From an uncultured Blautia sp. (GTDB lineage Bacteria > Bacillota > Clostridia > Lachnospirales > Lachnospiraceae): 9,307 nt of DNA. The stretch covers positions 1 to 9,307 of the forward strand of contig CAKROW010000084.1 of assembly GCA_934373235.1 (NCBI GenBank), written 5' to 3'. The notes beneath the pieces were generated by a model. The model was given only the letters and a program-made list of their open reading frames with translations. It did no database searches and was not told the DNA's origin. The position numbers were made by a program, and so were the translations under genes. How positions within the stretch are numbered: the first letter of the stretch is position 1; every line of letters starts with the position of its first letter. Below are positions 1 through 5,357 of this stretch, one piece after another.

Positions 1-49
1 CTGTTATACCTCCTGCTTATATTATATGTGGTATCGTATATAGTGTCAA
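1..49 (-). promoter_or_regulatory. Consensus sigma-A promoter and RBS for a gene off the left edge
   Basis: On the minus strand a perfect -35 TTGACA (44-49) and a perfect -10 TATAAT (21-26) are separated by exactly 17 bp. A strong ribosome binding site AGGAGG follows at 9-14. The remaining 8 bases to the window edge carry no start codon, so the start must lie at or just beyond position 1. Two perfect hexamers at ideal spacing with a ribosome binding site behind them make a strong promoter nearly certain. What it drives (for instance a recombinase or regulator) cannot be seen. Such a strong promoter is often repressed, but I see only a degenerate AT-rich dyad here and no clear operator. Confidence 0.88.
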
Positions 50-106
50 TTGTTTTTTTGCATTTGCTAGCCTTTCAATATAGCGTTTCCCGCTTCCCCA
101 TTACAC

Positions 107-120
107 TTCCGGTGCCGGAA
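107..120. repeat. Palindrome TTCCGG-tg-CCGGAA
   Basis: Two perfectly complementary 6-base arms are separated by 2 bases and stand out as GC-rich in AT-rich DNA. No T-run follows directly on either strand, so it is not a standard terminator. A protein-binding dyad is possible. It lies about 60 bp upstream of the consensus promoter at the left edge. Confidence 0.5.
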
Positions 121-291
121 ATCATCAAAAGAAATCGCATAAAAAGTGGCAAAAGAACCTGCATCTGAACATTGCAATTATTCGAACTCAATTCACAGTT
201 CGATATTTCCCATGAATTTACTTCTATGCTATCCACAAATCGTATTATTTTGATACGGTTTTCTTTATAATCCACTCGGTTCTACTTCTTT

Positions 292-309
292 TGTACCCAA
301 AATGTACCC
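292..309. repeat. Short direct repeat TGTACCC x2
   Basis: TGTACCC occurs at 292-298 and 303-309, an 11-bp period or about one helical turn. It lies just after the end of the three-gene operon. It could be a repeat at an integration junction or a binding site. It is short enough to be chance. Confidence 0.3.
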
Positions 310-326
310 AGCGGCTTTAATTAAAA

Positions 327-842
327 TCAGCTTATTTTTTCATATAACTTCTCTGATATCATATCTTTGCTGATTTCATTGTTCTGCATCATTTCCTTTA
401 ATTTGCTTTTTACTTCTCTCCCTTTAAATCTTTTATGATTTCCTAATGACATCAGAATTATTTTAGCAAATTTTCCTAAACCATCGTAGTCATTCACTAC
501 CGCATTATAATGAAGTGGCTTTAAAGCCTCAATTGGTGTATTAGCATCTTCCATAGATTGTTCTAATTTAATTCCTTCTTTTTCAAATATGCTCTCTTCT
601 ATGTAAATAACATCACAAGTATCTGGTCTTTCAAAGCCAACTATAAGTGGAACTATATCATCTATACAATCTTTTTTATTTTCAACTTTCCACAATGATA
701 GTTTATCCCCTGTTGTTTTGATACAGTTTGTTATCGCATCTGCTCTAACACCCTTTATCTCATCTAATGCGATTTTTTGATCCTCACTAAGCGGATCTTT
801 TTGCCATTTTGATCGTGATATTTTTCTCACGTAATATGTCAT
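327..842 (-). CDS. Unrecognised 171-residue protein, third gene of the three-gene operon (gene C)
   Basis: I do not recognise the family. The protein is soluble, mixed alpha/beta by appearance, with no signal peptide or membrane segment. It starts MTYYVRKISRSKW. The middle (about residues 62-90, DIVPLIVGFERPDTCDVIYI) looks like beta strands, and the C-terminal 50 residues are lysine-rich and helical (KGREVKSKLKEMMQNN). The ATG at 842 follows the TAG of the upstream gene directly, with no bases between, and only a poor Shine-Dalgarno (GGGTGG) precedes it. Translational coupling is therefore likely. It ends in TAA with no clear terminator after it. The basic tail could bind nucleic acid, but that is a guess. 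Confidence in it being a real gene is high because of the coupled arrangement; its function is unknown. Confidence 0.8.
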   Translation of the reverse strand: MTYYVRKISRSKWQKDPLSEDQKIALDEIKGVRADAITNCIKTTGDKLSLWKVENKKDCIDDIVPLIVGFERPDTCDVIYIEESIFEKEGIKLEQSMEDANTPIEALKPLHYNAVVNDYDGLGKFAKIILMSLGNHKRFKGREVKSKLKEMMQNNEISKDMISEKLYEKIS

Positions 843-1436
843 CTACTCGCCACCCAACTCATCAATTACATCTGTAATGTACTCTTTAAACCATCCAACA
901 TTAGTTCTATTTCGCAACTCAATCAATGACGGAACATGCGTCGCATCTCCCCATGTTTCAAGACAATTAACTGCTAAATCCTGAATTTCAATATCAGGAT
1001 TTACCAATCCTGCTATCGGAATAATTTGCAAGTTAGTTCTTCTTTCCGCCGGTAAGTCTTCTACAATAAACAATAAGTGTTTCAACAAATATTGATTACT
1101 ATACATATTCTTTAAATATATATTTAATAAAACATTATCTGCAATCACACCGTATTTTTCCGATATTTCTCCAAAGTATTTTCCCGCAAACGATTCATAT
1201 CCCGCTTCGAACATTGTTTCTGACAATAATTTGGTTAAAATTGGAATTTCATTTTTTAATATCATATCTTGAATCTCTTTAAAATGTTCTGTAATATTGC
1301 CTTCTGACATATTATTATATCGTTTAGCCTTCTTTTCATTTATATCCTTTTTAGTCTCAGAATATGCAATATAATCAAAAACATCTTTAATTTCTAATAC
1401 TTTATTTGAATCAGATATGACCGTTGAATTAATCAC
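843..1436 (-). CDS. HEAT-like repeat protein, middle gene of the three-gene operon (gene B)
   Basis: This 197-residue, mostly helical protein has no membrane segment. The C-terminal 60 residues (about 137-195) look like HEAT-type helical pairs: IPIAGLVNPDIEIQDLAVNC, then ETWGDATHVPSLIEL. That pattern of a proline/aspartate turn followed by a helix is typical of alpha-solenoid scaffolds that hold partner proteins. The N-terminal half is charged and helical and matches nothing I know. The start is GTG at 1436, two bases after the TAG of the upstream gene; the only Shine-Dalgarno-like AAGGG lies about 12 bases away, so reinitiation after the upstream gene is plausible. Its stop directly abuts the next ATG. 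The HEAT call rests on motif appearance only. A scaffold role joining products A and C is inference. Confidence 0.8.
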   Translation of the reverse strand: MINSTVISDSNKVLEIKDVFDYIAYSETKKDINEKKAKRYNNMSEGNITEHFKEIQDMILKNEIPILTKLLSETMFEAGYESFAGKYFGEISEKYGVIADNVLLNIYLKNMYSNQYLLKHLLFIVEDLPAERRTNLQIIPIAGLVNPDIEIQDLAVNCLETWGDATHVPSLIELRNRTNVGWFKEYITDVIDELGGE

Positions 1437-1438
1437 GT

Positions 1439-2092
1439 CTATTTCATTCCCTTCTGTATATTAAGTGCTACGTCAATATATGCTTCATACATTTGATTGA
1501 CATTTTCTCCATTGAAGCGAAACTCTACATTCTCCGCAACTGAATTAATATCATATGAATACTTTGTAACATTTCCAACTTTTGCAACATATTTTTCAAA
1601 TATCACATTACTTAACTGGTCTGCCAGCATCTCTTGTGATACATTTCGAACAGACATCTCAGTTCTATTTGTTGTTTCGAAATAACTAGATTGCGTAGGC
1701 ATATTTAAATCGCATTCTGGAATAAAAATATCACAATTAATTGCCACTCTATTTGATTCAATCATCATTTCTTTTAAAAATAGAGCTATTGTATCTCCAA
1801 AAGCATTCTTAAATTCATTATTAAAAACTGTAAGATCACTACAATCTGCAATGTTCTTCTGAAAATTAATCCTACCAGACGTAATCTCTACTAATTCGCC
1901 TGTTTCTCCAATAAAATTCGGCATAATAAGTACTCTTGCCTGTCCGTTAGGCTGTAACTGCAATTCATTTGATGTCGCTGGTCTATAGCCTTTTTTTCCA
2001 AAAAATTCTATCAATTTAACATATGCTTCTAAATTAGTTGTGCTAAACTTCTCATAATTTCCAAATAAAGAAAATCTTATCATATTATCCAT
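1439..2092 (-). CDS. Unrecognised 217-residue protein, first gene of the three-gene operon (gene A)
   Basis: I do not recognise the family. The start is taken at the ATG at 2092 (MDNMIRFSLFGNYEKF) because AAAGGTG lies at good distance before it. A longer in-frame version beginning at 2128 would run through the -10 box, so I reject it. The N-terminal 80 residues read as alternating strands and helices with a motif EITSGRINFQKN (69-80), followed by an amphipathic helical part (92-115) and more strands (RVAINCDIFIP, about 115-125). There is no signal peptide or membrane segment. It is faintly reminiscent of sporadically distributed hypothetical proteins found beside defence genes, but I cannot name a match. 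It has its own promoter and is followed by two tightly coupled genes, so it probably works with them. Confidence 0.8.
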   Translation of the reverse strand: MDNMIRFSLFGNYEKFSTTNLEAYVKLIEFFGKKGYRPATSNELQLQPNGQARVLIMPNFIGETGELVEITSGRINFQKNIADCSDLTVFNNEFKNAFGDTIALFLKEMMIESNRVAINCDIFIPECDLNMPTQSSYFETTNRTEMSVRNVSQEMLADQLSNVIFEKYVAKVGNVTKYSYDINSVAENVEFRFNGENVNQMYEAYIDVALNIQKGMK

Positions 2093-2117
2093 ATAATTTT
2101 TCACCTTTCGTTTACAT

Positions 2118-2146
2118 ATTATACCCAAAAAATCATATCATCTCAG
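2118..2146 (-). promoter_or_regulatory. Promoter of the three-gene operon
   Basis: A perfect -10 TATAAT (2118-2123, preceded by GGG) and a -35 CTGAGA (2141-2146, 4 of 6 consensus) are separated by 17 bp. The ATG of gene A follows 25 bp after the -10, leaving room for a short leader with the AAAGGTG ribosome binding site. The arrangement makes the operon independent of the toxin-like genes upstream. Confidence 0.7.
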
Positions 2147-2161
2147 AAGGTTCATATCATC
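2133..2161. repeat. Direct repeat TCATATCATC x2 over the operon promoter
   Basis: The 10-base word TCATATCATC (GATGATATGA on the transcribed strand) occurs at 2133-2142 and 2152-2161, a 19-bp period or close to two helical turns. The first copy covers part of the spacer and touches the -35 box, and the second lies upstream of it. This geometry suits a dimeric DNA-binding regulator. No regulator gene lies within the operon itself. Confidence 0.5.
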
Positions 2162-2172
2162 CTTATTTTCAG

Positions 2173-2400
2173 TTAATAACGGTTTTCAAAGAAGCAGTCT
2201 GCGATATACTCCGGAGACTCTGCCCAAAGACCGTTTTCCGTGTTCTGCAGTGTCTTATAGGTATTGGAATGATAGAACTGTCCCAATGCCTCTATGAAAT
2301 CAATCTTCTTTGCTTCTTTGATAATATCAACAACTGCCCGGATCTGAATGAACACGTTCATCGTGATATCTTTCCCATTAAAGGTATATATCTCACTCAT
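2173..2400 (-). CDS. Small partner (putative antitoxin) of the DUF3791-DUF3990 protein
   Basis: The 75-residue protein starts MSEIYTFNGKDITMNVF. The ATG at 2400 is chosen because GGGAGG sits about 7 bases before it; a TTG at 2415 would add five residues but places that ribosome binding site inside the gene. The start overlaps the end of the upstream gene by 8 bp, so the two are translationally coupled. The C-terminal motif FYHSNTYKTLQNTENGLWAE followed by SPEYIADCFF resembles small acidic proteins that accompany DUF3791/DUF3990 genes in Firmicutes. By position and size it is a likely antitoxin or cofactor of the predicted ADP-ribosyltransferase. That role is inference from context. Confidence 0.8.
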   Translation of the reverse strand: MSEIYTFNGKDITMNVFIQIRAVVDIIKEAKKIDFIEALGQFYHSNTYKTLQNTENGLWAESPEYIADCFFENRY

Positions 2401-3082
2401 ACTGATCCCTCCCAACGAATCTCAAATATTCCAGTGCCTTTTTTGTGTGGAATGACACTTGGTTATTCACCTTATTGTATCGCAGTCTGTTTACAGCTTC
2501 CTCTGCATTAAGGATTCCCGTAATATATAGCTGCACCGTCTCCATGGTATTATCATCTGCTACCGGACCGATCACAACATCGTAGTCATGCTGTAATCCG
2601 CCTCTGGATCGGTTTTCTTTGATAAACTCCAGCCATTCTATACTCAGGGAATCAAATCTCTTGATTTTCAGCTCCTCATTTTCCGCAAACAGGAACTTCA
2701 TCACATAATAATCCTTGGAACGATTACGAAGGCTAAGACGATACGCCCATTCCTTTGCCTGGCCTTCAAGTATTGTTGTATAGAAACCTGTTCCAAAATC
2801 ACGCTTGTTGTGTGACTTATTCAACTGAATCTCCGTAAAATCTACGTCCGTTCCATGGAATAGAATCAAATCGTGTTCATCGTCCTGAATCTCTTTATAA
2901 ACAAATTCCATCACCTCATCCATTGATACTTGATGCAGATATTCATGCTGAAGAATGATCTTTTCAAAGATCTGATGACGATGGAACAACTCGTACACTA
3001 CATCAACTGTTATATGATTTTGAGTGGCATATTCCTCCACTGCTGAAACAGATAGCATCTCTGTATCTGATTGTAAACTCAT
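2393..3082 (-). CDS. DUF3791-DUF3990 fusion, predicted ADP-ribosyltransferase-like toxin
   Basis: The protein has 229 residues. Residues about 9-66 match the small DUF3791 family (ITVDVVYELFHRHQIFEKII, then EYLHQVSMDEVMEFV). Residues about 72-220 match DUF3990, a family placed with ADP-ribosyltransferase-like folds. Visible signatures are H76-G77-T78 (LILFHGTD), DFGTGFYTT (95-103), a helix QAKEWAYRL and the diagnostic DYDVVIGPVADD (166-177). The two domains are usually encoded by separate adjacent genes, so the fusion is notable. The ATG at 3082 has AAGGTG upstream at good spacing. The gene overlaps the next small gene by 8 bp, an arrangement typical of toxin-antitoxin pairs. The target molecule is unknown. 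Domain calls come from motif recognition, not a search. Confidence 0.85.
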   Translation of the reverse strand: MSLQSDTEMLSVSAVEEYATQNHITVDVVYELFHRHQIFEKIILQHEYLHQVSMDEVMEFVYKEIQDDEHDLILFHGTDVDFTEIQLNKSHNKRDFGTGFYTTILEGQAKEWAYRLSLRNRSKDYYVMKFLFAENEELKIKRFDSLSIEWLEFIKENRSRGGLQHDYDVVIGPVADDNTMETVQLYITGILNAEEAVNRLRYNKVNNQVSFHTKKALEYLRFVGRDQYE

Positions 3083-3115
3083 GTAAAATCACCTTCTTTT
3101 CTATTTCCTCTTTTC

Positions 3116-3159
3116 AAGTGAAATCTTACATTAAATTTGTAAGTTCATTCTATTCACTT
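3116..3159. repeat. Nested inverted repeat between the DUF2007 and DUF3791-DUF3990 genes
   Basis: An inner perfect repeat CTTACA (3125-3130) / TGTAAG (3138-3143) with a 7-base loop sits inside an outer pair AAGTGA (3116-3121) / TCACTT (3154-3159). On the transcribed strand no strong T-run follows, so a terminator is unlikely. It lies 34-77 bp upstream of the toxin-like gene's start and is a reasonable candidate for an operator or leader hairpin of that unit. Confidence 0.4.
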
Positions 3160-3401
3160 ATACCATCATAACATTGTCTGATGATCTTTGCTGCCTTCTC
3201 TGCATTATCTTCAATAGTATATATATCGACTCCATAGATACCAAATCCCGGTGTGCTATGACCTGCAACCTCTGAACCAGAATTTTGAACAAATACCTCT
3301 ACCTTCTCTTCTTTGAGTAGAGCCTTCAATATTTGTGCAGTCACAATGTCTTTTGCATTGTAAATTTTGACAATTGCAGGTTCTTCATTCTTACTTACCA
3401 T
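3150..3401 (-). CDS. DUF2007 family protein (putative prokaryotic signal-transducing protein)
   Basis: The 83-residue protein contains the DUF2007 pattern: a first strand VKIYNAKDIVTAQILKALLK (11-30), then EEKVEVFVQNSG, a variable loop, and GVDIYTIEDNAEKAAKIIR (57-75). This small ferredoxin-like fold is described as a putative signal-transducing domain, and its exact biochemical role is not established. The ATG at 3401 lies 11 bp inside the end of the XRE-type regulator gene and has no Shine-Dalgarno in front, so translation probably depends on coupling to the regulator. The two proteins are therefore likely made together, and the DUF2007 protein may modulate the membrane regulator. Confidence 0.8.
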   Translation of the reverse strand: MVSKNEEPAIVKIYNAKDIVTAQILKALLKEEKVEVFVQNSGSEVAGHSTPGFGIYGVDIYTIEDNAEKAAKIIRQCYDGISE

Positions 3402-4098
3402 ACATATTCTTATTTGTTTTACGTTGATGCCTTTTCTTGCTGCTATACGCCAAAGTTCGTAACACTATAAACGCAAGGACTGTAATTCCAATCAAAAAAC
3501 CTACTGTCCACCGAACAATTGTGGTATATGTTGCACCTGCGCTGCTCAAAAATAAAGCATATGCCAAGCCAAATATCATTGCACATACAGCACTGACCAT
3601 AAGATCACTTTTCCATGTATTTTTCCACGGTGTCACCATGTCCCATAAACCATTATGGATCATGATCCCTATATATGTTATACCACCAATTATCAAAGCA
3701 GTGCTCTCACCAATAACAAACCTTAAATCAGACGTTACCAATAATTGAATTAAGATTGCCACTGCGCATACACCAAAAATCAGTGAAAAAGCCACTCCAT
3801 TTGCCTGTTTCACTATCTTTTTTTCCAATGCATTATAATCAGCTACTTTTCCCAAGGTTTCTTTCAACTCTTTATCCATATTCTCGCTCTCCTTTTCACC
3901 GTCCAAAATATCCTTGATATCAACATCGTAATATTCTGCTATCTGGATCAACATACTTAAATCAGGTAAATTGCTTCCAGTCTCCCAGCGAGAAACAGTT
4001 CTTCCGGATACGCCAAAAACTTCCGCAAGCTGTTCCTGAGTGAGACCTTTTTTATTACGTAGATTCTTTAAAAAAGCACCTATTTTCTTTGAATCCAT
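3391..4098 (-). CDS. XRE-type helix-turn-helix regulator with four predicted membrane segments
   Basis: This 235-residue protein has an N-terminal Cro/CI-type helix-turn-helix (residues about 6-60): IGAFLKNLRNKKGLTQEQLA, recognition helix region GVSGRTVSRWETG, then NLPDLSMLIQIAEYYDVDI. A short charged linker (66-95) leads to four hydrophobic stretches at about 102-121, 128-148, 166-187 and 194-215, and a basic tail. This is the known architecture of membrane-anchored XRE regulators in Firmicutes, in which a membrane part may sense cell-envelope stress or a ligand. The start at 4098 is chosen for its GGAGGA ribosome binding site 7-8 bases away. A longer reading frame to 4191 adds 31 residues with no conserved content. 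It overlaps the DUF2007 gene by 11 bp. Confidence 0.88.
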   Translation of the reverse strand: MDSKKIGAFLKNLRNKKGLTQEQLAEVFGVSGRTVSRWETGSNLPDLSMLIQIAEYYDVDIKDILDGEKESENMDKELKETLGKVADYNALEKKIVKQANGVAFSLIFGVCAVAILIQLLVTSDLRFVIGESTALIIGGITYIGIMIHNGLWDMVTPWKNTWKSDLMVSAVCAMIFGLAYALFLSSAGATYTTIVRWTVGFLIGITVLAFIVLRTLAYSSKKRHQRKTNKNMYGK

Positions 4099-4149
4099 GT
4101 GTCTCCTCCTTTCAGCCTTAGCGTACGTTTTTTTCATAGATAAAACCAC

Positions 4150-4171
4150 GACACAGAGCGAGAATTGTGTC
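4150..4171. promoter_or_regulatory. Inverted repeat GACACA-N10-TGTGTC upstream of the XRE regulator
   Basis: Perfect 6-base arms at 4150-4155 and 4166-4171 have centres 16 bp apart, in the 121-bp gap between the GyrI-like gene and the regulator. A second dyad GACAT-ttc-ATGTC (4182-4194) lies next to it. Helix-turn-helix regulators of this type commonly control themselves through such dyads. I see no convincing -10/-35 pair nearby, so the operator role is tentative. Confidence 0.35.
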
Positions 4172-4219
4172 ATTTCATGCGGACATTTCATGTCTATGGC
4201 TTAACTCACTTGCTAATAG

Positions 4220-4858
4220 CTATTCTTTTATTTTCTTAATCGGATGTCGGATAACTGTTTTCCATTTTTCTGGAGCAACTTTTCGTGCATCAGACATATA
4301 AATCTCATGATGCAGCCTTGTATCTGTCAAATCATTCTCATAACCATTGTCAGCAAGAAATGCCTCCATCTTTGCAACGCTCTCTGGTTCATCATCGAAA
4401 GGTCCGATATGCATAATCTGAACACACAATCCTTCATTGACTGTAAGGAATTCAGCCGATGTACAATCAAGTTTCTTCTTCCTGCTTGCCGTATCTACTG
4501 CCCAATCAAAATCAGTTCTTGTAACGAAATCCGGAAGCCTTATTACAGAAATCCAATTGAAAGTATCTTTGCTGCTATAATCGACACCATCTACCTTATC
4601 CTGCCACCAGAACCCTTCAAGCGGTGGGACCACATATTCAAAAAATCCCTCTATTTTATAATCTGTTTTGTAACTCATTTTCAGAGTATACGCCACAGCA
4701 TACAACACACTGATTGCACACTGATATTCACTATCCACTTCATTCGGGTTACCTTTACCTCTAACCGCAATATAATTAGCCTTTGGAATTGTTACAATTT
4801 CAGGCTTATTCTTAGGCATGTAAAATTCTTTATATTCTTTCTTGAAATCAAAAGCCAT
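4220..4858 (-). CDS. GyrI-like small-molecule-binding domain protein
   Basis: This 212-residue soluble protein belongs to the stand-alone GyrI-like group (SOUL/GyrI fold, related to ligand-binding domains of BmrR-type regulators). Recognised parts are FDFKKEYKEFYMPKNKPEIV (3-22), YIAVRGKGNPN (29-39), a helix VLYAVAYTLKMSYK, IEGFFEYVVPPLEGFWW (69-85), HIGPFDDEPESVAKMEAFL (150-168) and a C-terminal HHEIYMSDARKVAPEKWKTV. Members bind hydrophobic or cationic small molecules, and some hydrolyse or sequester them; the substrate here is unknown. Length is normal for the group. The start has AAAGGAG 7 bases before the ATG. It has its own promoter and is insulated from upstream by a hairpin terminator. 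It precedes the membrane regulator gene, so a link to compound sensing is possible. Confidence 0.88.
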   Translation of the reverse strand: MAFDFKKEYKEFYMPKNKPEIVTIPKANYIAVRGKGNPNEVDSEYQCAISVLYAVAYTLKMSYKTDYKIEGFFEYVVPPLEGFWWQDKVDGVDYSSKDTFNWISVIRLPDFVTRTDFDWAVDTASRKKKLDCTSAEFLTVNEGLCVQIMHIGPFDDEPESVAKMEAFLADNGYENDLTDTRLHHEIYMSDARKVAPEKWKTVIRHPIKKIKE

Positions 4859-4902
4859 GTAATTGCTCCTTTAAATATTTTCATGTATAAAATCCCAAAA
4901 TA

Positions 4903-4931
4903 ATTATACCATTCTTCCGTCCTTAACACAA
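4903..4931 (-). promoter_or_regulatory. Promoter of the GyrI-like gene
   Basis: A perfect -10 TATAAT (4903-4908), preceded by TGG in an extended -10 context, is paired with -35 TTGTGT (4926-4931, 3 of 6 consensus) at exactly 17 bp. The gene starts 45 bp after the -10. The promoter lies directly behind the hairpin at 4960-4993, so the cargo unit is transcribed independently of the element backbone. Confidence 0.72.
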
Positions 4932-4948
4932 TTTCACAAACAGATTTT

Positions 4949-4993
4949 CTCTAAAAACTTTGAGGCAATACCCTATCATGAATATTGCCTCAA
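4949..4993 (-). terminator. Terminator-like hairpin with a perfect 11-bp stem
   Basis: On the minus strand the arms TTGAGGCAATA (4993-4983) and TATTGCCTCAA (4970-4960) form an uninterrupted 11-bp stem with a 12-base loop. A TTTTT run follows three bases later (AAGTTTTTAG). This fits an intrinsic terminator for leftward transcription from the mobilization genes and the debris region. The plus strand has no T-run after the stem. Confidence 0.65.
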
Positions 4994-5007
4994 CTGTTCA
5001 GCTCCTA

Positions 5008-5246
5008 TTAAATTCCATATACCAACTCATCCAGAACCACTTCCTCTGCCTGTGCTTTCAAGAGGTTCATATGCTGCACCATCCCATCTGGTTGGTACGT
5101 TTGTCTAGTGCCGGATCAATTTCCAGATACTGTTCCATAAGCAGCTCTAATCGGGAGTTCGCAGTGGCATCAATCTCATACAAATGCTCAAATAACCTTC
5201 CTGATAAAATCAGTTCATTATACAGAACCTGCTTATGCCATTTCTT
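5008..5246 (-). pseudogene. tnpV: Remnant of a second tnpV (C-terminal part, frameshifted)
   Basis: Translation of the minus strand gives KWHKQVLYNELILSGRL, then FEHLYEIDATANSRLELLME, then IDPALDK and NQM. After a loss of one base near 5078-5084 the reading continues in another frame as VQHMNLLKAQAEEVVLDELV and ends at TAA (5008-5010). The pattern GRL..HL..ID, NQM.WV..MN and AEE matches the intact TnpV at 5930-6307. The N-terminal half, including the GKYGMLR segment, is absent; upstream the sequence joins the istB remnant. It is a dead copy from a different lineage, not a duplicate of the intact gene. Confidence 0.72.
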
Positions 5247-5343
5247 CCTGTGGCATATCTTGTTCTTTTCGATATTTCCGTATGATCTTTCTGATTATTC
5301 TTGCGCGGTAACACCGTGCATCCGGCAGACGGGAACCGCTTAT

Positions 5344-5357
5344 GCGAGTTTACTCGC
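5344..5357. repeat. Short palindrome GCGAGT-tt-ACTCGC at the istB stop
   Basis: Perfect 6-base arms with a 2-base centre overlap the terminal stop codon of the istB remnant. A second, looser GCGGT...ACCGC pair lies just beyond at 5305-5339. Either could be part of the end of the old insertion sequence; I see no recognisable IS21 terminal inverted repeat. Confidence 0.3.

Larger units (their letters stand above)
50..326. other. Gene-free stretch between the three-gene operon and the left-edge promoter
   Basis: I see no credible gene here. The one 66-codon reading frame on the minus strand (75-275) starts at GTG without a ribosome binding site and has unremarkable content. The stretch holds a near-perfect palindrome TTCCGG-tg-CCGGAA (107-120), an inverted repeat CGAACT/AGTTCG (183-188 and 197-202, 8-base loop) and a direct repeat TGTACCC (292-298 and 303-309). 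It may be an untranslated leader, a control region or the scar of an element junction. I cannot decide between these from one side alone. Confidence 0.5.

Noticed and set aside
75..275. 66-codon minus-strand reading frame
   Set aside because: It starts at GTG without a ribosome binding site, matches nothing and crosses inverted repeats; more likely non-coding.
292..309. Element attachment site at the TGTACCC direct repeat
   Set aside because: No integrase, tRNA end or second boundary copy is visible in the window; kept only as a short repeat.
4244..4903. 219-codon plus-strand reading frame
   Set aside because: It is antisense to the well-supported GyrI-like gene and rich in cysteine, histidine and isoleucine, as expected of a shadow frame.
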